Source of the DNA: Dipteronia dyeriana
Taxonomy: Eukaryota; Streptophyta; Magnoliopsida; Sapindales; Sapindaceae
Length of the DNA stretch: 64,000 nt
Assembly: GCA_032871835.1 (NCBI GenBank)
Contig: CM065301.1
Span: forward strand, 10,486,413-10,550,412
Reading direction: 5' to 3'
Below, one piece after another: positions 50,363-61,356 of the stretch (positions are counted from its first letter, which is position 1; every line of letters begins with the position of its first letter). The notes beneath the pieces are model-generated. The model made no database searches, was not told where the DNA came from, and was given only the letters and a program-made list of their open reading frames with translations. The position numbers were made by a program, and so were the translations under genes.

Positions 50363-51177
50363 CAAGGACGTACCATGGGCTGGGCTAGAGTGGGCACCCA
50401 ACTTAGCTTTTCTAAAAGATTTGAAAAGATTAAAAAAAAAATCCTAGTCTAATCATTAAACTTGTTTGAAGGATCTTTTCGGTTCATGATTCACGAGGTA
50501 AGTTTGTTTTTTCCTTTTTTTTTCTCTTATTTTCTTTAATAACTATTATCTCTCCCAAGGTTGCTGGTATTTCCATCGATAAATATGATAAGCATGTTCA
50601 TATTTTAATAAAAAAATTAATTGTAAAAACATCATAATAGAAATTTACCGATAAGGATAAATTAGTTTCATTAAAAATAAATCAAATATTATGTACACTA
50701 ACTAATTACAATCATATCTTCAACTATATCTCTTTATTAAAAAAAAAAAAAAAACTTAACCCTAAGTAAACCATTATTCTATTTCAAGTATAAAAAATAT
50801 TCAAAATCTTTCATTATCATATAACAAAGTAATGCTAAAAGAATTTTTCTGATCATACAAAGTTACATATTTCTTTATTTGTATTTATTTTTTCTATGAA
50901 CTCTATCAATAAACAAAAAGTGAGAAACAATTTTTTTTTTATTTAAAAAAAGAAATATACATTTGTGAAATGTGGAAATGGTGAGGAATGTCACATTTTT
51001 ATTGGTCACTTGCAGTGATGTCACATTTATAATAAGTTAAGTTTAAAAGGCACTTATTAAGGTGAGCTACCGAAATTGCCCTTAAATAATTGATATTTTA
51101 TTCTTTAAAGGCTGTTGTCTAATAAAGTTGTCTGAAAATCAATCACATACTCCATTTTTTCTTCACAAAACGAGCTC

Positions 51178-51232
51178 CATTCCAGATATTGCAAATATTC
51201 CAGATATTGCATATATTCCAGATTTTGCACAA
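51178..51232 (+). repeat. Short tandem repeat in transposase leader exon
   Basis: Three imperfect copies of ATTCCAGATATTGCAAAT just upstream of the inferred donor at 51237. MULE-A has a single copy at the equivalent place, so the expansion is specific to MULE-E. Confidence 0.75.
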
Positions 51233-51236
51233 GAAG

Positions 51237-52163
51237 GTAAAATAATATTTCTGATATTCATTTCCATTTTTTATTGTATTTCTGTGTGGTATAACACTAT
51301 ATGAACATTTATGAACATGTTGTTTCAAATTTTTTATGTTGATGTCCTTGAGTTGTAAACTTTTTACAAAGAATGAATGAACATGTATGCATATTTTTTT
51401 GTATGACAAGTTTATAATCTTGGGCATAAAAGCTGTAAATGTTTTAAAAAAAGGTCGAAACATTTGTAAAAAAGCTCGGAAATGTGAAAAAAAATCTCAA
51501 TCAAATTCTAAAAAAGCTCGATTCCAAAAATAGATGTTGGATACGTAAAAAGAAAAGCTCGATCCCTAGAAAAAATGCTAGATCCCTGGAAAAAAAAAAC
51601 TCGATCCATCAGAAAAAAAGCTCGATCCTTTCTAAAAAAAGCTCGATCCCTCACACAAATAGCTCGATCCCTCAAAAAAATGCTCGATCCATCAGAAAAA
51701 AGCTCGATCCCTGCCAAAAAAAACTCGATCTCTCACACAAATAGCTCGATCCCTAACACAGATAGCTCGATCCCTCACACAAATAACTCGATCCCTTTTC
51801 AAAAAGGCTCGATACCTCACAAAAAAAAGCACGATCCCTCACAAAAAAGCTCGATCCGTAAAAGTAAAAGGTCGAGCCATATATGAAAAAAGTTTGAGCC
51901 ATATGAAAAAAAGCTCGAGCCATATATTAAAAAGCTCGATTATGTAGAAAAAGAGCTCGGTCTTGAACAAAAAAAGCTCGATCCCGTTAGAAAGAGCTCG
52001 GTCATGTACAAAAATGGCTCGATCATGTAAAAAAAAACTCGATCAGTTTAAAAAAAAAGCTTCATATCTTACACTTTTGTTTTTTGTTTAATCCTTTATA
52101 ATTGTAAATTTAATATGAAATATTTTTTCCTTATTAATGGTTTTTGATGTTGGTTTTGACAAG
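51237..52163 (+). repeat. Inferred transposase leader intron with CTCGATC minisatellite (MULE-E)
   Basis: Donor AAGAAG-GTAAAATAAT at 51236/51237; acceptor TTTTGACAAG at 52163, just before the ATG at 52167. The array (about 51440-52060) has some 27-30 units of AAAAAGCTCGATCCCTCACA type, about 21 bases each. The frames seen here on either strand (ARSL, SSIP, DRAF repeats) are artefacts. Confidence 0.75.
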
Positions 52164-52166
52164 ACA

Positions 52167-54938
52167 ATGGATAGGGTGAGAATAGTCATATCTTACAACG
52201 GTCGATGGGAGCAATTACCAGATGGAAATCAGAGGTATTTAGGTTCCGATAACCAAGGTTTGTATGTGTCAAAAAATTTGAGTTACGACGAACTGGTGTC
52301 GATCTTGTAAACCATTGTGAAGTTTGATGAGAACAAATACAGTGCTGAGCTACAGTCTCTATCAATTGTTCTTGGGACTACATGTCGTACATTTATAAGA
52401 AACAATGACGATGTTCAGTTTATGCTAGGGGAAGATAGGGTGATCCCTCAAATATGTGTTAGTCTAATCGAGAGGCCAGCTGGAGGTTTCATTGGTGAAG
52501 ATATCCCTCATCCTGATAACACCCAACAATTTCGATCGTCAGACGGAATCAACCAGTTGTTCACAGAAAGAAGTGGGATTGATGGTCTGGAAAACATATG
52601 TGTTGTCCCATATGAAGTAGTCGCCCATGATAATAGTCCGGAACCTCAATTCGACGATGTATTTGGTTGTCATATTGAGATGAATGGTAGAGAGTACAAC
52701 CACCAATACAATGAGATCTACAATGACATCAACAATGAGGAGAATACAGCACTGAATGTTGGGGTGAATCATGAGGTGGATAATGAGGGCAATTTAAATT
52801 CTGTAGAAAATGTAGAGGACAATCAAGATGATGTAGAACCTGTCGAAACTGAAAGACGTGTAAGACATGTACACAGATTTAGTTCCAGTGCACCATATAT
52901 AGTTGGGACCTCCGAGGGGAGGGCTAATGTAACTGCAGATGATTCTGATAATGCAAGAACATGGGTTATTCTAGGAGCAGAATCATACTCGTTTGGTATT
53001 AGTGGAAGCAGAAACTTGTTTGAAGATGAACCTACAAGCATGATATATAAAGGCCAGTTTTTTACAACGAAAAAGGATTTGAAGAGACTAGTAGGCCATT
53101 TTGCAATGCGGCAGAACTTCGAGTGGAAGGTGAAAATGTCCAATAAGACAACATTACATCTAGTTTGTTTGATGGGAAATTGTACGTGGAAGTTAAGAGC
53201 GGTAAGGAGAGATGAAGGCACATACTTTCAAGTAAGAAGTTTTGTCAACAAACACACTTGTCCGTTAGAGGAATTCACCGCCGGCTTAGACAAGATGGTG
53301 CAGTCACAATTGGAGAAGTTATTGCACCTAGACTTTAACAACAAGATGGTCGACTAATGTGTCCGAAGGAAATAATCGCCGACATGAAATCAATGTACGG
53401 AATCCAAATCATGTACAGTAAGGCACACGCCGCCCTCGATTATGCGTTTTCACTGACATATGGAACGCATGAGGAAACCTTCCAACTGCTTCCATCATTG
53501 GTTACTTTTTGGAACAATAAAATCTCGGCATAATCACTGACTTATAGTGCGACGAAGATGATACATTTCTATACTTCTTCATGTCGATTGGTGCCTCACT
53601 TAGAGGATTTCGAACGTGTATGCGTCTAGTCATTGCCGTTGATGGTACCCATTTAAATGGACGATTCCGGGGTAAAATGTTTGTTGCAACAGCACAAGAT
53701 GGGAACGAACAGGTGTATCCAATTGCTTTTGGGTACGGTGACTCAGAAAACAACCTTTCATGGGAATTTTTTGAATTGCTTGAAGGGTGCCCTAGGTCAT
53801 ATTGATAAGCTAGTTTTCATTTCCGATAGGCATGTAAGCATTGAAGCAGAGATTTCTAAAGTGTTCCCTTATGCCACCCATACCATATGTTACTGGCACT
53901 TTGCTGAAAATGTCAAAAGGCGATTTCATATGAAGGATGTTGCCGTAATAATGGACAAAGCAGCCCGCGCATACACCGAGTTTGAATATAACCAGCATAT
54001 GGAAGAGTTAAGAAACTTGCACCAAAATGCATATGATTATTTCATTGATGCCGGTCCATACAAGTGGTCCCGTGTACACTGCCCGGAAAGAAGGTATAGA
54101 GTGATGATGACTAATGCTGTAGAATGCATAAACTCATGCCTAAAATTTGCACGTCAACTGCCTATGTTGACTCTGGCTGAGTTCATTAGGAATATGTTGC
54201 AACGATGGTTTCATGATCGCTATAGAGCTGTACAAACCATGCGTCATCAGTTGACCGATGCAGCACATCTTGTGATCTTAAAACGTGTGGAGAAGTGTGG
54301 TTATTTGACCGTAAATTTAATCGACTGGAACATTTTTTCGGTCTAGCGGTCTGGAAAACCGTGGGCTGTTGACTTAGCTCGGAAGACTTGTACTTGCAAC
54401 AAATTTCAAATGGATCATTTTCCATGTTCTCACGCCCTTGTGGCAGCACGGTAGATTACTGAAACTTGAACTTCACATCTTTGAAAACCTATTGATCATT
54501 TTCTTAGTGAAGCTGATCGTTTTCAATGTTTTTTACAGGGAGCAAAACTTGGACTTCACAACTTTGTGTGCAGACTACTACAAGACACAGACACTTATTA
54601 ACGCGTACTCGGTTCCTATTATACCGGTGGGCCATCCTTCCACTTGGGTTGTGCCATCTGACATTGCTCAGAGGGTGATTTTGAATCCAAACTCCAGGAG
54701 ACAAGCAGGACGCCCAAGGACGGGTCGCCATGTCTCATCTTCGGAGAGGATAACTACACAATCCTGTAGAAGATGTGGTCAACCAGGTCATAATTCCAGG
54801 AGATTTTCTAATCCACCGATGATTAATGAAGGTACAAGAAGAGTTGTTCCCAATGAATACCGGTGCAAATGTAGCATTTGCCATTCAATTGAACACAATA
54901 AACAAACATGCCCTAACATTGACTCGAATAGGGAATGA
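52167..54938 (+). pseudogene. MuDR-type transposase (MURA-like) of MULE-E
   Basis: Start ATG 52167 (MDRVRIVISYNGRWEQLP). A TAA at 52308-52310 interrupts; the same frame then runs 52317-53357 through an acidic region and the N-terminal MuDR DNA-binding domain (MIYKGQFFTTKKDLKR, NCTWKLRAVRRDEGTYFQV). Frameshifts follow near 53275, 53510 and 53770, and a TAG at 54344. The DDE core shows Asp in VDGTHLNGRF, Asp in FISDRH and Glu in NAVECINSC. The SWIM finger CTCNKFQMDHFPCSH is intact near 54395-54435. An 88-base intron (54451-54538, GTAGAT...TTACAG) restores the frame into the last exon. That exon has a first zinc knuckle whose last Cys is Phe (CRRCGQPGHNSRRF) and an intact second one (CSICHSIEHNKQTC). 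Confidence 0.9.
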
Positions 54939-55098
54939 ATGACAATTTTTTGATCACATTGAAAACTTTTGGAAGTGTATCAGATTGTAATAATTTGGAA
55001 TTGCAATAATTACTTATTAATGAATGAATAATGAACGAATTAATATTCATGAATTAATTATATGTCTGTGTACAACTAAAATGGTAATATACAAAAAA
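54939..55098. other. Gap between convergent transposase and ULP genes
   Basis: 160 bases, AT-rich, including repeated GAATGAATAATGAACGAATT and ATTAAT motifs; it would hold both 3' ends. Nothing else seen. Confidence 0.7.
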
Positions 55099-56435
55099 TC
55101 ACTTGGCGGGCCTGGAGTTAGAAAAAATCTCCACAACCATTTTTTCCCGAATCATCTCCATGTCGTCCTCTGACCAATCAAAAGGCCTTCGGTTTGCCAC
55201 TATGTACTTGATAATTCTCAAAGTATGGGGACCACAGTTACCTCTACAGTTCGGGATATAAAACACTATTAGAAATCGTTTACAAAGAATATCTAAACAC
55301 GTGAATGAAATAGAATGTCTTACAATTTCTTTTGTTGGGGGACTGTAGAAGCATGCACCGGGCTGACCGAGAAGGGCTTATTTTCCCGAGTGTACGCCCG
55401 ACGACCAAGTCACCGTGCTGTGTGGAACCCTGCATCACTCAACATGGAGGGTAAAAACCACCGTAATGGCCGGACCTGCTGGTGCCTGGTTTGATGAGGG
55501 ACTTCCTGTCATAAATGTCAATCTTCCCGCGACAAAGGTCGACGCTTACCACCAGCCAATGTTGGGCCCCAACATTGCACGGAATCAACACCTGTAATAG
55601 TTTGCATGCCGTGTTAGCTGAGGATATACTTACAATTTTTTTTAAAATCATCTCAATCATGTAACACTTACCTGGTCAACCTCGTGCCATGGACGGTTTC
55701 CACTTGTGGTTGCTCTACGGACCATGAGAAGGTCCTCTTCCAACCATCGGGACTGTAACACATTCCACCTTGTCGTGCTCACAGCACCGTAGGAATCACG
55801 AGGCATCATCCTCTCCCACATGTACAACATAAGTGGTTGTACAAGCATTGACAAGATCGTATTATTAATACAGAAGCATAAAATCCGATGTGATTCCCAA
55901 ATGTTAAAACTACTTACATAAAATTATGCATCTAACACGTTGATCCTCTGGTTGTACACATTATGGAATCCTCACTGAGGCTTGCGAAAAATATTGAGGT
56001 ATGCATCCATATGCTGACAAACAATAAAACCACAGTAATTGTTAACAATTCAACAATACTTACACAAAAGTTAATAGGAAATATAATAAGTACGTACCGT
56101 GTCCTGCAAGTCCATGAAGTTGGACTGCGTATGCACGAACCATCCCGCAGTAGCTGATAACAGCACGTCCACATCACGTCTGTTTAATGATTGAATTACC
56201 TTAGCTATACATAAATTAGAATAAACAAGAAATGTACATCCATTTGTATTATAAAAAGTTGGACTCACTGTTCCCCGTTGATGTTCCTCTTGAAGGCCTT
56301 GTATGCAGCGTCCACTAGTCCGTGGGGGTCAAAAATGTGTTCCACGGACTCAGGCCGTGTCTTCAACCTCTTTGGACGGTATGGATCTGTGTAAGGGCTC
56401 ACCAACTGCCAGTCGAGCTTACCTAAACGCTTCAC

Positions 56436-56600
56436 CGGGGGAGGGGACCGCTCCGACGCCACGGTCGTGCTGGGTGGGGGAGGGAACCACTCCGATGCCA
56501 CGGAGGTACTGGGTAGGGGAGGGGACCGCTCCGACGCCACAGACTTGCTAGGTGGGAGAGGGGACCGCTGTGGTTGAATCGATGTGCTAGGAGGTGGGGG
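56436..56600 (-). repeat. 39-base coding repeats (13 residues) in ULP gene
   Basis: About four units of GGGGACCGCTCCGACGCCAC plus TGCTGGGTGGG on the plus strand, period 39. In the ULP frame this gives SPPPPSTTVASER-like 13-residue repeats, Pro/Ser-rich. Confidence 0.8.
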
Positions 56601-56668
56601 ATCGATGTGCTATGAGGTAGGGGGTTCGATGTGATGGGAGGTGGGGGGACCGCTGAGCCTGGGTGTCT

Positions 56669-56670
<2 letters not shown>

Positions 56671-56699
<29 letters not shown>
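56671..56699. repeat. C29 homopolymer
   Basis: Uninterrupted run of 29 C, an exceptional length for plant DNA; it lies in the Pro-rich part of the ULP pseudogene. Its length may be unreliable because homopolymers are hard to sequence. Confidence 0.9.
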
Positions 56700-58447
56700 A
56701 TAAACCTATCAGTCCACCCTCCGGGACTAAATAATTGATCAAGAGTGGGGGCCATCCCGGTGTGTACTTAAGGTCAAACCTTGAAACCCCTGGATCATAT
56801 CCAGTAACATTCGGTGTTGCTACTGACGATCCTCATCACTCTTTCAGATCATATCCAATAACTCCAAGTGTTGACGTTGTCGATCCTCGTCACTCTTCCG
56901 GAGGGCTTCACGTACATCGTTCAACATTTCAGTCCAAAGAGCCTGAAATCATGTCTACATTGTTAGTAAAAAACTATCAGCACGTGTTAATAAAAAACAC
57001 TTAACTTTGTTTTCAACTTACCCTTCCATCACGTCCAACGCCCCCACAGGAATCCCCTGCAGATGTACCATGTCCGGGGGTAGAAAATCGAACCCGCCTA
57101 TGCCTATGCCTATGCCTTTCTCGTTGAGGGTCTGTCTCATATCCCTCACTGTCACTGGGCCTCAAAACCTCAGCAGTGGGCTCAGATCCCTCACTATCAA
57201 TGGTCCTATCTGTACCACTGATCCCGCCTAAGGTGGTCTGATCAGGGACCTCAAGCTGCATATCATCCATGTCATCTTCTACATACAGGCTCCCCTCACT
57301 CGTCTAGGCAGGCATAGTACGGTGCTTGTCCCTCAGCTGGTGTCGGCACCAGTTCCTTGATCATAAACATCTGAAATATTAGTTAGAACAATGTCATTGT
57401 ACAAATGCTAACTAATAAAAATATTAACAAAATAAACACATACCCTGGCTTTGAAAATCTTTGCTAGCTTCTTCCCTCTCGGTTGTTTGGTCAACTCCCA
57501 CTTCAAAATACGGGAAATCAGATCAGTAACCCTCCGGACACCAACATCTTTGGCCAACTCAGGGATCACCTCCAAAGCCTCAGGGATCACCTCCAAAGCA
57601 AATATCTGCATCATAGATAAGTACGATAAGTATCCATACAATTTTGGGCACCAACAATAAAGTACAATTTGTAGTTCGAACTTCTTACCAACAGGGCATG
57701 AGAAAGACCGTATATGTTGTAGGTCTCCACCCTGTGTACATCAGCGCCCTTTTCCTGCTGGGGTCGCTCGAACCCGTCTCTTCGCCCATCAAGCGCATGC
57801 TTGAATGAGTGAATAGAATGTCTGTACATGTGGGCACCCCACGGGAACTCATCGAACTTATCGAGGTCCTCAACCAGCCGACACTGCCAAACTGGAATCT
57901 TGAATCTCTCATCCACCCCCATCAGTATCCAGTTCAGCATATATAAGAGGCAGAGCTTGACAGCATCGTATGCCTGTCCGAAATCTGTGCCGGTGACAAC
58001 ACCCCTAATATGCTCCAGCGACACCTCCTCGGCTCCGAGAAAGTACCGCTCATGTATGTCATTCTCCACTGCTACATACATTGTGGTCTCTGGTATAACT
58101 CCAAACCGCAGTCCGGTGATCAGGTAAAATTTCACATTCGAAAACCTCACCGACTGGGTTCCTAACATAAAGTGCATCTCATATGTGGGGCCGTTATGAC
58201 GGAGCTCCCTCAAAAGCAACCGATGGATAATACCACCGGAAAACTTCATCTCCCTATGTATAGTCAGGAAATGCCCGAAACATGACGCCATGAACCGCCG
58301 ACGGTCTTCATCTGCAAATTCTACAGGGACACGGTTCAGCGCGTCGTCTATATGGGTGACGGCATCAAAATGGTTGTATCGTGTCAATTTGCCCTCGTAC
58401 AAGTATCCTTCTGCAGTTTTAAGTGAATCCCTCAACCTAATTCTCAT

Positions 58448-59740
58448 CTGCAATGTAACAGAAATACAACATCATTAAATATAATTTTATTAAAAAGCTC
58501 GATCCCTTTCAAAAAAGCTCGATTGATTTACAAAAATGCTCGATTCCTTTTCAAAAAGGCTCGATCCCTTTCAAAACAGCTCAATTGCTTTACAAAAAAG
58601 CTCGATTCCTTTTCAAAAAGGCTCGATCCCTTTCAAAAAGACTCGATCACTTTCAAAAAAGCTCGATCCCTTTCATAAAAGCTCCATCACTTTTAAAAAA
58701 AGCTCGATCCCTTTTAAAATAAGCTCGATCCTTTTTTAAAAAAGCTCGATACCTTTTAAAAAAGGCTCGATCCCTTTTCAAAAAAGCTCGATCATTTTCA
58801 AATAGGCTCGATCCAATTCAAAAACAGCTCGACCCTATTCAAAAAAGCCCGAAACATATTCAAAATGGCTGGATCTCTTTCAAAAAGGCTCGATCTCTTT
58901 CAAAAAGGCTCGATCTCTTTTAAAAAGGCTCGATCCCTTTCAAAAAAGCTCGATCCCTTTCATAAAAGCTCCATCACTTTTAAAAAAACCTCGATCCCTT
59001 TTAAAAAAACCTCGATCCTTTTTTAAAAACGCTTGATTCCTTTTCAAAAAGGCTCGATCCCTTTCAAAAAGGCTCGATCCCTTTCATAAAAGCTCCATCA
59101 CTTTAAAAAAAAAAAGCTCGATTCCTTTTAAAAAAAGCTCGATCCCTTTTTAAAAAAGCTCGATCCCTTTTAAAAAAGGCTCGATCTCTTTTCAAAAAAG
59201 CTCGATCCCTTTCAAATAGGCTCGATCCAATTCAAAAACAGCTCGACCCTATTCAAAAAAGCTCGATTTCTTTTCAAAATGGTTGATCCCTTTTAAAAAA
59301 GGCTCGATCCCTTTCAAATACGCTCGATCTAATTCTAAATCAGCTCGAACCTATTCAAAAAAGCTCGAAACCTATTCAAAAAAGCTCGATCCTTTTCAAA
59401 ATGGCTCGATTCTTTTTTTAAAAAGCTCGATTCTATTTCGAAAAAGCTCGATTCCTTTTCCAAAAGCCTCGATCTACCAAAACCTAATTTTCACGGAAAA
59501 AATAGCTTGACTGATCAAATAAGCTCGATTTTCTTGAAAAAAGTCTCGAAAACCCAGATTTCATCTTTCTCAACTGATATTCAACCAAAGCACAAACCCT
59601 AACCTAAACCACAACCATTCTCACATCTCTATTTTAACCGGTTTCTACAATTCCTATTAACAAAACTCAATTCTAGCATGTAATGCAAGTCAACAACAAC
59701 AAAAACAAAAACAAAAACGAGGAAAAATAACCAATCTTAC
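58448..59740 (-). repeat. Inferred ULP leader intron with long CTCGATC minisatellite (MULE-E)
   Basis: On the minus strand, donor CAAAG-GTAAGATT (59740) and acceptor CATTGCAG (58448). The array at about 58488-59550 holds roughly 50 units, about 21 bases each, of AAAAAAGCTCGATCCCTTTC type, with higher-order blocks repeated (for example the GGCTCGATCCAATTCAAAAA / CAGCTCGACCCTATTC block recurs near 58805, 59220 and in altered form 59320). Frames within it are artefacts. Confidence 0.75.
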
Positions 59741-59975
59741 CTTTGTCAATCGCAGTTGTTCAGGTCACTTCACCGTCGATTAGTTTCCCGTCGGTTTGAC
59801 TGTTGCTTCTCTCTGACTTTGAAAACGACAACTACCGGAACTGTTAAAATATTTCGGGGTATTTTTATCTCAAAGACTCTTTTGGTGCCTTTTAAACATG
59901 CATTAGTAAAGTTGTGATATTTACACAACACACCCCTTAAATAGTGCCAATATTTTTTTGCCCCTTTTGTGAAAT

Positions 59976-60395
59976 TGGGTGTGTTAATAACTTAAAAGGG
60001 TTTATAAATAAATTGTATTAAAATAAATACATTCATTTAAATAAGGATACTATTGGCATTAAGATGGATGCTTAGTTATGATTTAATTCCAAATCTTAGA
60101 TATGTGTGTATTTATAAATGTGGGTGTGCGCACATCACCTTTTAGCAGAGCTGGTAGTGTACCTCCCTTCCATGAGAGAGTCTTTGATGCAACATGATGC
60201 ACCCAAGTTTTAGTCCCTTTCCACATATGTGGTGAGAGGTTCAAATTCCACCATACGTATTTTATAAGTATGTGTGGAGAGTTTTCTTCCCGGGTTGTGT
60301 GAAGTAATTATCTCCTATTATGGAAGTAGATATTTGGACCGTACATATATTATTTGATCTCGGTAAATTGTAATAGTTCTAGTAATATTTCAAAT

Positions 60396-60426
<31 letters not shown>

Positions 60427-61023
60427 CACATATATATATACACACGTATATATGCACCCCTCTCACAACTCCTCAAATTTAAGTAAATTTGATTACTATA
60501 ATTTTTAGTTTATTAAATTTTAAGAGTAATCTAAATATCAATTATTCTAATTTTAAATTTACAAACTAACAATTTTATTTAATAAACTTCTTTTAGCTTT
60601 TGTTGAAATGTAGATACATATTTCTTAAGTTAATTTTTGTTAATCATTCTTTTGTTTTTAAAGCTGTTAATAAATAGTAATATAAGTGAATGATGCTCCA
60701 TTATAACTAATTAATATATTAATAAAATAAATTAGAAGTTTTTAGTATCGATAAGTTTGATCTTTTGAAAAATAATAAGATATATTTTAATTAGTATTTG
60801 ATTGTATTTATATTTCATGTTTATTTTATAAGTTGTTTTGACTTTATTTTTTTATTAATTATGCTAACGTATTTATAGGATAAACATTTATAGGATAAAC
60901 CTAACTATATTTTATTGACCAGATGAATCTTTATTTTTAATTAATACAATTTTCTAGTATTGTTAATGATCAAGAAAAAATAAATCTAACATACCCTTAG
61001 GTTTAGTCCTGGTTACGTATCTG
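59976..61023. other. Right arm of the hAT element, non-coding
   Basis: AT-rich, without a convincing gene. A TATATA/CACACA simple repeat is at about 60395-60450. Ends with GGTTTAGTCCTGGTTACGTA just before the CTCTCATG duplication. Confidence 0.7.
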
Positions 61024-61356
61024 CTCTCATGTTTCAAGCACCAAATAGTTGATGCTCTCACAAAGGCTATGCCTCGTCTTCATCATGAACAACTCGGGTC
61101 CAAGATTGGTGTCTTCAATGGAAGCTGCATCTTACGGGGGCATAATAGACAATAGTCAACTTTCTCTTATTCACTTATGCTTATTATGCTTATTGTATAT
61201 TCTAATTATTATGTTATTAATTTTTTGATTGGTTCGTTTCTTGTAATATTTATACTGCAAACCCTATGTAATTTTGTATATAACTAACTAATACAATATG
61301 CAAGGAATACTACAATTCCTCCATTGTTCTGTTGTCTTGCTTTTATAGAATCCACA
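61024..61356 (+). pseudogene. Copia-1 fragment 5: end of RNase H, polypurine tract and probable 3' LTR
   Basis: Continues directly from fragment 4: [24 protein letters not shown] reading (61032-61095), the last motif of copia RNase H, then [23 protein letters not shown] near 61133-61143 is the polypurine tract. The following about 200 bases (to CTTTTATAGAATCCACA) look like a short LTR; its end is a guess because no second LTR is in the window. Confidence 0.72.

Larger units (their letters stand above)
55099..58447 (-). pseudogene. DUF1985 / Ulp1-like (C48) protease gene of MULE-E
   Basis: Multi-exon gene on the minus strand, ATG 58447-58445 directly after a TTGCAG acceptor. Exon 1 (58447-57689) is open and encodes DUF1985 (CFGHFLTIHREMKFSGGIIH, LYMLNWILMGVDERFKI). 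Inferred further exons: 57605-57444 (ILKWELTKQPRGKKLAKIF), 57370-57022 (basic RERHRHRHRRVRF, a possible nuclear signal; stops near its start), 56941-56269 (18-residue repeats around HLELLDMI, a C29 tract, 13-residue SPPPPST repeats, then WQLVSPYTDPYRPKR) and 56179-56098. The C-terminal protease follows. Ulp1-type catalytic residues are visible: His in AQHWLVVSVDL, Asp in KIDIYD, Gln in PQQKK, Cys in GNCGPH. It ends in SNSRPAK, stop 55101-55099. Stops and frameshifts in middle and late exons make it a pseudogene, though the catalytic set is present. Confidence 0.85.
50972..59965. mobile_element. MULE-E: best preserved Kaonashi-type Mutator-like element
   Basis: 8994 bases, bounded by a perfect 10-base target duplication TTTGTGAAAT (50962-50971 and 59966-59975), within the 9-11 bases usual for MULEs. 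Left end GTGGAAATGGTGAGG, right end (reversed) AGGGGCAAAAAAATATTGGC; the ends do not form a proper inverted repeat. Layout: transposase leader exon, leader intron with array, transposase (+), 160-base convergent gap, ULP-like gene (-), ULP leader intron with array, ULP leader exon. MULE-C and MULE-A share this layout. Confidence 0.93.
50363..61023. mobile_element. Non-autonomous hAT element (Tip100-like ends), containing MULE-E
   Basis: The 8-base target duplication CTCTCATG is perfect (50355-50362 and 61024-61031) and lies in the Copia-1 RNase H region. The ends are an imperfect inverted repeat: CAAGGACGTACCATGGGCTG on the left and, reversed, CAGATACGTAACCAGGACTA on the right. CA ends plus an 8-base duplication are diagnostic of hAT; the CAAGG-CGTA start resembles Tip100-type elements. 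Own sequence is only 50363-50971 and 59976-61023, about 1.66 kb of AT-rich non-coding DNA without a transposase gene. Confidence 0.82.

Noticed and set aside
56671..56699. C29 run as a sign of a sequence gap or vector join
   Set aside because: The gene homology to MULE-C continues on both sides, so it is more likely a real homopolymer, though its exact length is doubtful.
58488..59550. Possible CRISPR array
   Set aside because: Units are directly adjacent, degenerate and about 21 bases, without unique spacers, in a plant transposon. It is a minisatellite.
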